Shown here in pieces: positions 36,372-43,973 of a stretch of DNA of 64,000 nucleotides (the stretch's first letter is position 1; every line of letters begins with the position of its first letter). The stretch lies in the NCBI RefSeq assembly GCF_014645795.1, contig NZ_BMMK01000013.1, positions 84,392-148,391 on the forward strand, read 5' to 3'. Under the pieces are notes generated by a model. The model was not told where the DNA came from. It did no database searches and saw only the letters and a list, made by a program, of their open reading frames with translations. The DNA is from Longimycelium tulufanense. Lineage in GTDB: Bacteria; Actinomycetota; Actinomycetes; Mycobacteriales; Pseudonocardiaceae. Both the position numbers and the translations under genes were made by a program.

Positions 36372-37871
36372 ATGCCGCAGGTGAAGCACTTTCCCCTGCC
36401 CGACGTGGGTGAGGGGCTGACCGAGGCGGAGATCCTCAACTGGCACGTCCGGCCCGGGGACGACGTCGAGGTCAACCAGATCATCGTGGAGATCGAGACC
36501 GCCAAGGCCGCGGTCGAGCTGCCGTGTCCTTATCGGGGCCGGGTGGTGGAGCTGCTGGCCGAGGTCGGGCAGGCGGTGGAGGTCGGGAACCCGATCATCG
36601 CCATCGACCTCGACCCGAGCGGGACTTCCGCGGATTCCGCCGCGGAACCGGGCGCGCCGGCATCGCGGGAGGACGCCGGCGGGTGTGCCTCGGGGCAGGT
36701 CGCGGCCAATGCCGCCCGGACCGCCAACGGGGCCCCGGCGCCGGCCAGGGCCGAGGGCGGGAAGATCGGTGAGGAAGGGGCGGACGGCCGGATCGCGACG
36801 CTCGTGGGTTATGGGCCGCGCTCGACGACGGCGAAGCGCCGGCCGCGCAAGGGCACCGCGGTGCCCTCGCAGGGTGGTGTGCCGGAGTCGGAGCGGCCTA
36901 CGGCGCGGGTCGCCGAGCCGACGGTGCCGGAACGGCCCGCGGCGGCGCGGCCGGAGGTGACCGCTCCGGATGAGCCGGCGGCGCTCGTTCCACTGGCGAA
37001 GCCGCCGGTGCGCAAGCTCGCCAAGGACCTCGGTGTGGACCTGCGCACGGTGGCGGGTTCCGGGCCGGAGGGCCTGATCACGCGGGAGGACGTGGAACGC
37101 GCGGCGGCGCCCGGTGCACCGTCCACTGTGGAGGTTGTGCCGCGGGTCGAGGCGCCGGCCTACGACCCGGCCACCCGGGAGCGGCGGGTGCCGATCCGGG
37201 GTGTGCGGCGGGCGACCGCCGCGGCGATGGTGGAGAGCGCGTTCACCGCGCCGCACGTCACCGAGTTCCTGACGGTCGACGTCACGCCGATGATGCAGTT
37301 GCGGGAGCGGCTCGGGACGCACCCGGAGTTCCGTGGCGTGAAGGTGACGCCGTTGGCCTTCGCCGCCAAGGCGGTGTGCCTGGCGGCCCGGCGGACGCCG
37401 GACGTGAACGCCACCTGGGACGAGCAGGACGGCGAGATCGTCTACAAGGAGTACGTGCACCTCGGGATCGCCGCGGCCACGCCGCGTGGGCTGGTCGTGC
37501 CCAAGGTGCGCGACGCCGACCGGATGTCGTTGCGTGAGCTGGCGGTGGCGCTGGAGGAGCTGACCACGACCGCAAGGGAGGGCAGGACCGCGCCGGCCGA
37601 CATGCTCAACGGCACGATCACCATCACCAACGTCGGTGTGTTCGGTGTGGACACCGGCACGCCGATCCTCAACCCGGGCGAGTCCGCGATCCTGGCGCTC
37701 GGCGCGATCCGCGACATGCCGTGGGTGGTCAACGGAAAGGTCGTGCCGCGCAAGGTCTGCCAGCTCTCGCTGAGCTTCGACCACCGGGTGGTCGACGGAC
37801 AGCAGGGCTCGCAGTTCCTCGCCGACGTCGGTGCGCTGCTCTCCGACCCGGCCATGGCCATGACCTTCTAA
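36372..37871 (+). CDS. bkdC: 2-oxoacid dehydrogenase E2 (dihydrolipoyl acyltransferase)
   Basis: 499 residues. One lipoyl domain with the lipoylated Lys in ETAKA (K45), a long Ala/Pro/Glu-rich linker, a peripheral-subunit-binding domain (VRKLAKDLGVDLRTVAGSG, then EGLITREDV), and a catalytic acyltransferase domain ending in SFDHRVVDGQQGSQFL with the catalytic His and Asp. The E3 (dihydrolipoamide dehydrogenase) is not in the operon and must come from elsewhere, as is usual. Confidence 0.93.
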   Translation: MPQVKHFPLPDVGEGLTEAEILNWHVRPGDDVEVNQIIVEIETAKAAVELPCPYRGRVVELLAEVGQAVEVGNPIIAIDLDPSGTSADSAAEPGAPASREDAGGCASGQVAANAARTANGAPAPARAEGGKIGEEGADGRIATLVGYGPRSTTAKRRPRKGTAVPSQGGVPESERPTARVAEPTVPERPAAARPEVTAPDEPAALVPLAKPPVRKLAKDLGVDLRTVAGSGPEGLITREDVERAAAPGAPSTVEVVPRVEAPAYDPATRERRVPIRGVRRATAAAMVESAFTAPHVTEFLTVDVTPMMQLRERLGTHPEFRGVKVTPLAFAAKAVCLAARRTPDVNATWDEQDGEIVYKEYVHLGIAAATPRGLVVPKVRDADRMSLRELAVALEELTTTAREGRTAPADMLNGTITITNVGVFGVDTGTPILNPGESAILALGAIRDMPWVVNGKVVPRKVCQLSLSFDHRVVDGQQGSQFLADVGALLSDPAMAMTF

Positions 37872-37883
37872 GCTGACTGTTGT

Positions 37884-37919
37884 GGTGTTGCCCCGGGGCC
37901 ACGGCTTCGGGGCAACACC
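37884..37919 (+). terminator. Terminator of the 2-oxoacid dehydrogenase operon
   Basis: A perfect 12-bp stem (37884-37895 with 37908-37919) around a 12-nt loop starts 13 nt after the E2 stop codon. Confidence 0.75.
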
Positions 37920-37990
37920 GTGGCAGGCGCTTCGCGGCGTTGCCACCCCCGGCGACTCCGTGCTGTTTTGGCGTCTCTGCACCTAACGCG

Positions 37991-38093
37991 GACACCACCC
38001 GCCCTCCCAGGGGGGCAAACCCAGTTCCAGCCTACCGATCTTCGCAACCGGACCAAAACGGCTGTCCACAGGGGAAACGAGTTGTCCACAGGG
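37991..38093 (+). repeat. Dispersed ~100-bp repeat, copy 1
   Basis: This segment matches 45487-45588 on the opposite strand at roughly 85 of 103 positions by eye. Shared landmarks are GACACC at the start, a C-run/G-run, CCCAGTTCCAG, TACCGATCTTC, and two DnaA-box-like 9-mers at the end (TGTCCACAG and TTGTCCACA). It has no coding potential I can support. It ends about 28 bp from the decayed DUF2867 gene. Confidence 0.7.
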
Positions 38094-38120
38094 CACGGCG
38101 ACGGGCTTGCCGGAGCCCGC

Positions 38121-38630
38121 TCACGGCAGGCAGGCTCCTCGTGCAAGGACAGTGCGGATGATCAGGCCGTGGAACGGCTTGATCGCGTTGTGGTAGAGGC
38201 GTCCCCAGATGTTGTTGTAGGTAACCACGGTCGTGCACACGCCTTCGCGACCCCGGCCGCCCTCCCGGATCGCGAACGAAGTACGGAACCTGAGGTGCCT
38301 GTCGTCCCGCCCAAGCAGGACCTCACCGTCGGACACCGACAACACGATGAAGGCATCCAGCTCCCGGCCCACCTCGATCTCGACCTCGGGTGTCGGAGCC
38401 CGCGACCCGGTGTGCAGACCGAACGGCCGGACCAGGATATCGCGCACCCGCAACAGGGCACGCACCCAGCCGGGCGTAGCCGCCAGCGCTCGGCGCGCCA
38501 GCTCCGGCGCGGTCATACCCGGCGGGACGGCAACCGAGAAGGCGTCGACATGGTCCGACCGCCCGAGATCGGCCAGAGCCGCGGTCTGAACCGGATGCGC
38601 CTACCTACGCACCCGCGGTCCCGTCGTCAT
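38121..38630 (-). pseudogene. DUF2867 family gene broken by an in-frame TAG
   Basis: Conserved DUF2867-type sequence (SDHVDAFSVAVPPGM, then VRDILVRPFGLHTG, YNNIWGRLYHNAIKPFHGLI) is open from 38600 to 38121. The conserved part begins upstream of the first in-frame ATG (38516), so that ATG cannot be the native start. Further upstream in the same frame ATG 38630 opens MTTGPRVRR and is cut off by TAG at 38601-38603. One sense codon there would restore a protein of about 169 residues. Either a nonsense mutation, an error, or initiation at an unusual internal codon (CTG). The dispersed repeat lies just downstream. Confidence 0.65.
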
Positions 38631-38698
38631 TCGGCCCACCCTGCCCGGCGGGAAGCGGACGAGCGCCCCGGCACGCCGGTCGCGCCGGAGCCGGGAAG

Positions 38699-38738
38699 GC
38701 CCCGGTCACCCGCCCGTGCCCACACGGGTGACCGGGGC
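38699..38738. terminator. Terminator after the PadR gene
   Basis: A perfect 14-bp stem (38699-38712 with 38725-38738) and a 12-nt loop, 36 nt beyond the PadR stop codon. Confidence 0.75.
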
Positions 38739-38773
38739 GTCCCTATCCCTGTTCCCCATTTCCCGGGAAGCGC

Positions 38774-39520
38774 CTAACGCTCGTCCGGCTCCTCGTCGGT
38801 AGCGGCGTCACTGGTCACGTCGTCCTCGGCGAGGATGCGGTACATCGACCGGCGGGTCTCGTCGAGGACCTTGCGGGCCTCGGTGACCTGCCGCTCGTTC
38901 CCCGCGGCCAGCACCTGCATGACCGCCATGAACGTCTGCCGCAACGCGCGCCCGACATCCTGGGTGTCCTCGCGGACGTCCTCGGTGAACGCCGCCCACG
39001 GCTCACCCAGCTCGTCCCCGTGCTCCTCGACATACTCCCGGCCGGCCGTGGTCAGCTCGAACGCCCGGCGGCCACCCTCCTGCTGCACCGGCTGGATCAG
39101 GCCCTCGTCCTCGAGCTGCTGCAGCGCGGGGTACACCGAGCCGGAGCTGGGACGCCACATGTTGTCGCTGCGGGCCTTGATCTCCTGGATGATCTGGTAG
39201 CCGTTGCGCGGCTCCTCCGCCAGCAGGACCAGCGCGGCCGCGCGGACGTCCCCGCGCTTACCCCGACGCCGCCCGCCGAACCCGCGCCCCCAGTGCCCGA
39301 ACGGCCAACCCGGACCGAACGGCCCGCCCGGGCCCAGGTCGAACGGGTGCTCGTGGTGCGGCGGACGCGGCGGGCCGTGCCGGTGCCCCGGGCCGTGCCG
39401 GTGGTGCTGCCGGGGTCCGCGGCGACCGCCCTCCGTCGCCATACGGAGCCAGCGGTGCGCCTCGCGCCGCAAGTCTTCGAACGCGTCGCCCGGGAAGGGC
39501 GTGGCCTGTGCTGCACCCAT
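38774..39520 (-). CDS. PadR-family regulator with a His-rich N-terminal segment
   Basis: 248 residues. The PadR winged helix is clear (RGDVRAAALVLLAEEPRNGY, IIQEIKARSDNMWRPSSGSV, YPALQQLEDEGLIQPV), followed by a coiled C-terminal dimerisation part. Ahead of it lies an unusual Gly/Pro/His/Arg stretch with eight His between residues 39 and 58 (RQHHRHGPGHRHG and PPHHEHP), likely flexible and possibly metal-binding. ATG 39520 has GGAGGGTTTC in front. Palindromic sequences fill the upstream region, consistent with autoregulation. No transporter, the usual PadR target, is adjacent. Confidence 0.88.
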   Translation of the reverse strand: MGAAQATPFPGDAFEDLRREAHRWLRMATEGGRRGPRQHHRHGPGHRHGPPRPPHHEHPFDLGPGGPFGPGWPFGHWGRGFGGRRRGKRGDVRAAALVLLAEEPRNGYQIIQEIKARSDNMWRPSSGSVYPALQQLEDEGLIQPVQQEGGRRAFELTTAGREYVEEHGDELGEPWAAFTEDVREDTQDVGRALRQTFMAVMQVLAAGNERQVTEARKVLDETRRSMYRILAEDDVTSDAATDEEPDER

Positions 39521-39567
39521 GAAACCCTCCGATCGTGTCGTGATCCACCTTCGTCCCTACGAAGCTC

Positions 39568-39596
39568 TGTCGCGACACGTTGACGATATATCGATA
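39568..39596. promoter_or_regulatory. Cluster of short palindromes upstream of the PadR gene
   Basis: TGTCGCGACA (39568-39577), GATATATC (39585-39592) and TATCGATA (39589-39596) are each perfect palindromes within 29 bp, in an AT-rich island about 50-75 bp before the PadR start. Candidate PadR operator and promoter. Confidence 0.5.
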
Positions 39597-39627
39597 ACTG
39601 TCGCCGACACAACCCCCGGGACATGAC

Positions 39628-39674
39628 GAGGGGGCGTTCACAGCCGGGGCCACATCGGCTGTGAACGCCCCCTC
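39628..39674. terminator. Terminator after the SCP2-domain gene
   Basis: A perfect 19-bp stem (39628-39646 with 39656-39674) with a 9-nt loop lies 30 nt past the stop codon of the minus-strand SCP2 gene. One of the strongest hairpins in the window. Confidence 0.8.
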
Positions 39675-39703
39675 CGGGTGCCCCCCGGGCTTGAAGGGCG
39701 GGG

Positions 39704-40360
39704 TTAGGCGTGTGGGATGTCGAAGAGGCTCATGAAGCCGGCCGCGAAACCCAGGTCTCCGTTGACCTTGAGCTTCCCGGTCATGAACAGCACCGGGGCC
39801 GAGGCGTTGCCGGTCGCGAGCTTGAGGAACTCGGCCGGGCCGAGGGTGACCGTGGCGCGCGCGTCCCGCGTGGTGCCCTTGTTGATCGAGCACTTCCCGT
39901 CCTCGATGACCGCCTCGTACCGGTCCAGGCCGTCCTCGCCCCGGCCACCGGTGATGCGGAAGTGCATGACCGACGACGTGGCGCCCGCCTTCTCGGTACG
40001 GAAGTGCGTCTCCATCCGCCGGAACACCTCGTCGAGGATGGGTTCGCGCAGCTCCGGAGCACCCATCACGGCCTCGATCTGGTCCTTGCCGGCACGGGAC
40101 ATCAGGCGCGCGAAGTTCTGCGGGGCCATCCGGGTGAGGTCGAGCGCGGCGCCCCCTTGCGCCAGCCGGGTGATTGCGGACAGCAGGGCGACGAAGTCGT
40201 CCTTGTTGAGCTCCTTGGGGTCAACGGCGCGGGCCACGCTGTCGATGTCCAGATCGGCGATGGTCTCGTCCTCCGGGCTGAGGCGGCTCAGCGCGTCGAC
40301 CAGCTCCTTGGGGCCGAGCCGGGTGATGGCGTCGGCCGTGTGGTCCTGGCTCTGCGACAT
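39704..40360 (-). CDS. SCP2 sterol-binding-domain protein
   Basis: 218 residues. A helical N-terminal part (TRLGPKELVDALSRLSPEDE) precedes an SCP2-type lipid-binding domain (VMHFRITGGRGEDGLDRYEA, then RDARATVTLGPAEFLKLATG, and MTGKLKVNGDLGFA). It probably binds fatty-acyl or other lipid ligands in the cytosol. It is divergent from a TetR gene, and the intervening region carries a pair of TACT-N4-AGTA sites that are also found before fabG4/fadA2. It therefore belongs to the same lipid-metabolism regulon. Confidence 0.85.
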   Translation of the reverse strand: MSQSQDHTADAITRLGPKELVDALSRLSPEDETIADLDIDSVARAVDPKELNKDDFVALLSAITRLAQGGAALDLTRMAPQNFARLMSRAGKDQIEAVMGAPELREPILDEVFRRMETHFRTEKAGATSSVMHFRITGGRGEDGLDRYEAVIEDGKCSINKGTTRDARATVTLGPAEFLKLATGNASAPVLFMTGKLKVNGDLGFAAGFMSLFDIPHA

Positions 40361-40377
40361 CGGACACCTCCGCTACC

Positions 40378-40405
40378 TACTAACGAGTAAGACTACTTCT
40401 GAGTA
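40378..40405. promoter_or_regulatory. Paired operator: two TACT-N4-AGTA sites, 16-bp spacing (site 1)
   Basis: TACT(AACG)AGTA at 40378-40389 and TACT(TCTG)AGTA at 40394-40405. Start-to-start distance is 16 bp, exactly as in the pair at 43897-43924. The site sits between the divergent SCP2 and TetR genes, the classical place for a TetR autoregulatory operator. Confidence 0.75.
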
Positions 40406-40462
40406 GATAATGGGGCAAGGGGGACCGTTAACCTTCTACAGACCAGTGTTCGAGGGGGTGTG

Positions 40463-41149
40463 ATGGAGACCGAGCAGCGGGGCCGCCCGGCCCGCGTCAA
40501 GCGGCTGCCACGCGCCGTCCGGGAGCGGCAGATCCTGGACGCGGCGACAGCGGTCTTCTCCCAACGTGGCTACCACGCGGCGTCGATGGACGAGGTCGCC
40601 GAGGTGGCGGCCATCTCCAAGCCGATGGTGTACGCCTACCTGGGCTCGAAGGAGGAGCTGTTCGCCGCGTGCATCAAACGGGAGGCGACGCGCCTCACCG
40701 AGTCGGTGGGCACCGTCGTCGACCCCAACCTGGCCCCGGAGGAGCAGCTCTGGCGGGGCGTGCTGGCCTTCTTCACCTTCGTCGGCGAGCACCGGGACAG
40801 CTGGAACGTCCTACACCGGCAGGTCACCTCGGAGGGACACCCCTTCGCCCAGCAGATCGCCGAGGGGCGCAAGCGGGTGATCGCCCTCATCGGTGCGTTG
40901 CTCTCGCAGGCCGCCCAGGCCCAGGGCATGCCCGACTACTTCGTCCCGGAGACCAAACCGATCGCCGCCGCCCTGGTCGGGGCGGGGGAGTCGCTGGCCG
41001 ACTGGTGGCTGGACCACCCGGACGAGACCGCCAAGGCCATGGCGTTGCGCCTGATGAACCTGGTCTGGCTGGGCTTCGGCACCCTGGTGCAGGGCCGTAC
41101 GTGGCACCCGCCCGCAGGCCCGGCCGACGCCACACCCACGCCGGCCTGA
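40463..41149 (+). CDS. TetR-family regulator, probable controller of the fatty-acid block
   Basis: 228 residues. The HTH is VAEVAAISKPMVYAYLGSKE within a standard TetR N-domain (RQILDAATAVFSQRGYHAAS). The C-terminal ligand domain is Ala/Leu-rich with no special motif. ATG 40463 follows GAGGGGGTGTG. It is flanked on the left by the paired operator and on the right, after 560 bp, by htdX-fabG4-fadA2, which carry the same operator. A repressor of lipid genes released by an acyl-CoA is the simplest model (inference). Confidence 0.88.
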   Translation: METEQRGRPARVKRLPRAVRERQILDAATAVFSQRGYHAASMDEVAEVAAISKPMVYAYLGSKEELFAACIKREATRLTESVGTVVDPNLAPEEQLWRGVLAFFTFVGEHRDSWNVLHRQVTSEGHPFAQQIAEGRKRVIALIGALLSQAAQAQGMPDYFVPETKPIAAALVGAGESLADWWLDHPDETAKAMALRLMNLVWLGFGTLVQGRTWHPPAGPADATPTPA

Positions 41150-41711
41150 CAGCCCGACCCGGCCGGTGTTGTGGCCGGCGTGGGGGAGATGCAGGGAAGC
41201 CCGCCGCGCGAGCGCACGCTGTGCGTGAGGGCCGTTCTGGGCCCGAACTGGCGGTGTTCAGCAGGCAGCGCGATTCACGACATAACGCCTGGGGCCAGGC
41301 TCTCGGCCGAACCGGCGCCGGGGCCTGACTCATCCCGGACTCCGAACTTCGGAGAATGCCGAGCCTGCGTCGACCCGGGACCTGTGCGGCCTTGGCTGGT
41401 TGGGCGGGTGTCGGCCAGGGGGATCCCCGGCACTGGTCTCGTTGCGCCAGGCCCGTAATGGTGCTTCCTGGCGCGTGATTCGGTATGGCGCATGTACGGG
41501 CTGCCAGCAGGCCAGGCGAGCGCCACAAGCTGGCTTGCCCCGCCGCCGGCATCCTGAGTGCGCCGGGGCAAGCGTCAGCAACGGACCACGCCGACACGCG
41601 CATGCTCGCGCTCTCCCGACGGCATGGTCATGCGGCCGCCACGGGTGGGCACCCCGTGATGTCGTACCCGGCCCGTCGTCGGGAACCGACGAGAGGACAC
41701 ATCCGGCCCGG
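41150..41711. other. 562-bp intergenic region with hairpins
   Basis: No supported gene in either strand. It contains a weak stem after the TetR stop (CCGGCC and GGCCGG, 41159-41178), a 7-bp hairpin with one-base loop (41339-41353, CTCCGAA and TTCGGAG), and a 10-bp inverted repeat GCTTGCCCCG / CGGGGCAAGC at 41533-41542 and 41564-41573. The last could be a structured RNA or part of a decayed element. Confidence 0.4.
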
Positions 41712-42554
41712 TCAGGCCGGCTGCACCGACCCCGACAGGTGCGGCTTCCCCTTCTTCGCGTCGTGCACGCCGAAGGACCAGCCCTCACCCTCCCGGGACG
41801 CCCAGAACGCAACTTTCGACGGCAGCAGGATCGGGGTCTTGAACTGCGCATCCACGGTGAACGACGCCGGGAGCCGTCCCTCGAACGCCGCCAGGCAGTG
41901 CGCCTTCGTCCACATCCCGTGCGCGATCGACCGCGGGAACCCGAACGCCTTGGCCGCCAGGTTGTTCATGTGGATCGGGTTGATGTCCCCGGACACGGCC
42001 GCGTAACGGCGCCCGATGTCGACCGGAACCCGCCACACCGCACTGGCCGGCGGCGGCTCAGCAGCCGCGGAACGCGACCGCTCCCCACTACCACCACCGC
42101 GCCGAAGCATGGTGCCGATCGCCCGGAGCACCAGTTCGTCACCGACGAACACCTCGCTGACCACGTCGAACTGCTTCCCACGCTCGTGCGGGCGCAGGTC
42201 TGCCGCCCGGACCCGGAAGCTCAGCGCCTCCTCGGCACGCACCGGTCGGAACTGCGTGATGGTGTTGCGGATGTGCACCAGCCCCGGTAGCGGGAACGGG
42301 AACGACGGATCCGTCATCAGCTTCACCTGCAACGGGAACGCGAGCACGTTCACGTAGGTCGCCGGCAGTTCGTCCCGCAGCGTGAATCCGCAGACGCGGT
42401 CGTAGTCGGCCAGCCGCTCCACGTCCACCGACACGTCCCGCAGCTCGAGCTCGACGTCGGGCAACTCCCTGCCGTGCCGGCCGAACCCGGTCAGCACCGC
42501 CTTCCGGTACAGCGCGCCGAGATTCGGCGGCGTGGAGAGCGTCTGCGTGCTCAT
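41712..42554 (-). CDS. htdX: MaoC-like (R)-specific enoyl/3-hydroxyacyl hydratase
   Basis: 280 residues, double hot-dog fold. The hydratase-2 motif YAAVSGDINPIHMNNLAAKA, then GFPRSIAHGMW supplies the catalytic Asp and His. ATG 42554 shares one base with the fabG4 stop (TGATG). Order and strand match M. tuberculosis htdX-fabG4 divergent from fadA2 (Rv0241c-Rv0242c-Rv0243), so the name is transferred on sequence type plus synteny. It would dehydrate 3-hydroxyacyl thioesters made by FabG4. Confidence 0.88.
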   Translation of the reverse strand: MSTQTLSTPPNLGALYRKAVLTGFGRHGRELPDVELELRDVSVDVERLADYDRVCGFTLRDELPATYVNVLAFPLQVKLMTDPSFPFPLPGLVHIRNTITQFRPVRAEEALSFRVRAADLRPHERGKQFDVVSEVFVGDELVLRAIGTMLRRGGGSGERSRSAAAEPPPASAVWRVPVDIGRRYAAVSGDINPIHMNNLAAKAFGFPRSIAHGMWTKAHCLAAFEGRLPASFTVDAQFKTPILLPSKVAFWASREGEGWSFGVHDAKKGKPHLSGSVQPA

Positions 42555-43885
42555 CACGCCCCCAGCAGGCTCTGGCCGCAGACCCGCACCACGTTGCCGT
42601 TCACCCCGGTCGAACCGGGGTTGGCGAACCACGCGATGGTCTCGGCGACGTCCACCGGTAGCCCGCCCTGCGCCATGCTGTTCATCCGCCGCCCGGCCTC
42701 CCGGACGAAGAGCGGGACGACGGCCGTCATCCTGGTCTCGATGAACCCGGGCGCGACCGCGTTGATCGTGCCGCCGCGGGCGGCCAGTGTCGGAGCGAGG
42801 GAACGCACCATGCCGATCACCCCGGCCTTGGACGTGGCGTAGTTGGCCTGACCCATGTTCCCGGCGATCCCCGCGATGGAGGACACCCCGATCAGCCGGC
42901 CGCCGGGGCGCAACACCTCGGCGCCGAGCAGCACATCGTTGATCCGCTCCTGTGCGGAGAGATTCACGTTGAGCACCGAGTCCCACTGCTGCTCGGACAT
43001 CTTCGCCAGCGTCTTGTCCCGCGTGATGCCCGCGTTGTGCACCACGACGTCCACGCCGCCGTGTCGCTCCTTCAGGTACTCGCCGAGCTTTCCGGGCGCG
43101 TCCTCGGCCGTGATGTCGAGCTGCACCGTCGAACCGCCGATCCGGTTGGCCACCGCGCTCAGGTCCTGGCCCTGCGCCGGGATGTCCAGGCACACCACGT
43201 GCGCCCCGTCCCGGGCCAGCACCTCGGCGATCGCCTCGCCGATACCCCGCGAGGCACCGGTGACCAGGGCGACCCTGCCCGCGAGCGGGTGCGCCCAGTC
43301 CGCCGGCGTGGTGACCTCGGCGGGGCCGATCCGGACCACCTGTCCGGACACGTAGGCCGACTTGGCCGACAGCAGGAACCGCACCGTGGACTCGATGCCG
43401 CCCTCGGCACCGGCCGAGACGTAGACGAGCTGGGCGGTCGCGCCGCGTCGGAACTCCTTGCCGACCGTCCGGACGAAACCCTCCAGCGCGCGCTGGGCGG
43501 TCGCCTCACGGATGTCGGTGCAGTCCTCCGGCGGCGTGCCGATCACGATCACCCGGCCGCACGTGACGAGGCGGCGGGCAACCGGATGGAAGAAGTCGTA
43601 GAGGCTGCGAAGCCCCGAGCTGTCCGTGATGCTGGTTGCGTCGAAAACGAGCGCGCCGTACCGGGTGCCCTCGTCGACGGTGGTCTTCGCGTCCACCTGC
43701 GCGGACTTCAGGACGCCGAGGACCGCGTCGGCGACCCGGCCCCCACCCGCGACCAGCACCGGACCGGCGACCAGGGGGTCACCGGGGCGGTAGCGGCGCA
43801 GCGGGACCGGGTTGGGCAGGCCGAGCCTCCGCACGAGCTGGCGGCCGACTCGGGACGACGCGAACTGCTGGTACCGATCTGCCAT
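42554..43885 (-). CDS. fabG4: 3-oxoacyl reductase, long FabG4 type
   Basis: 443 residues with an N-terminal degenerate flavodoxin-like domain and a C-terminal SDR domain, the arrangement of the high-molecular-weight FabG4 class. SDR motifs: GASRGIGEA for cofactor, NAG in VVHNAGITRD, and YATSKAG with the catalytic Tyr and Lys. ATG 43885 has GGAGGCGTCAC upstream. The paired operator lies 12-39 bp upstream, overlapping the promoter. Confidence 0.9.
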   Translation of the reverse strand: MADRYQQFASSRVGRQLVRRLGLPNPVPLRRYRPGDPLVAGPVLVAGGGRVADAVLGVLKSAQVDAKTTVDEGTRYGALVFDATSITDSSGLRSLYDFFHPVARRLVTCGRVIVIGTPPEDCTDIREATAQRALEGFVRTVGKEFRRGATAQLVYVSAGAEGGIESTVRFLLSAKSAYVSGQVVRIGPAEVTTPADWAHPLAGRVALVTGASRGIGEAIAEVLARDGAHVVCLDIPAQGQDLSAVANRIGGSTVQLDITAEDAPGKLGEYLKERHGGVDVVVHNAGITRDKTLAKMSEQQWDSVLNVNLSAQERINDVLLGAEVLRPGGRLIGVSSIAGIAGNMGQANYATSKAGVIGMVRSLAPTLAARGGTINAVAPGFIETRMTAVVPLFVREAGRRMNSMAQGGLPVDVAETIAWFANPGSTGVNGNVVRVCGQSLLGA

Positions 43886-43896
43886 GTGACGCCTCC

Positions 43897-43924
43897 TACT
43901 CGCAAGTAAGCCTACTCTGGAGTA
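43897..43924. promoter_or_regulatory. Paired operator: two TACT-N4-AGTA sites, 16-bp spacing (site 2)
   Basis: TACT(CGCA)AGTA at 43897-43908 and TACT(CTGG)AGTA at 43913-43924, between divergent fabG4 and fadA2. Same half-sites, same 4-bp spacers and same 16-bp register as the pair in front of the SCP2 and TetR genes. Confidence 0.75.
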
Positions 43925-43973
43925 GGTTGGGGGCAAGAGGATCCATAGCACAGGATCGTGATGGAGGTCACCG

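Noticed and set aside
35289..37982. 897-codon open frame antisense to the 2-oxoacid dehydrogenase genes
   Set aside because: Mirror of strong codon bias in the real operon: no family similarity, His/Arg/Gly-rich composition, no ribosome-binding site.
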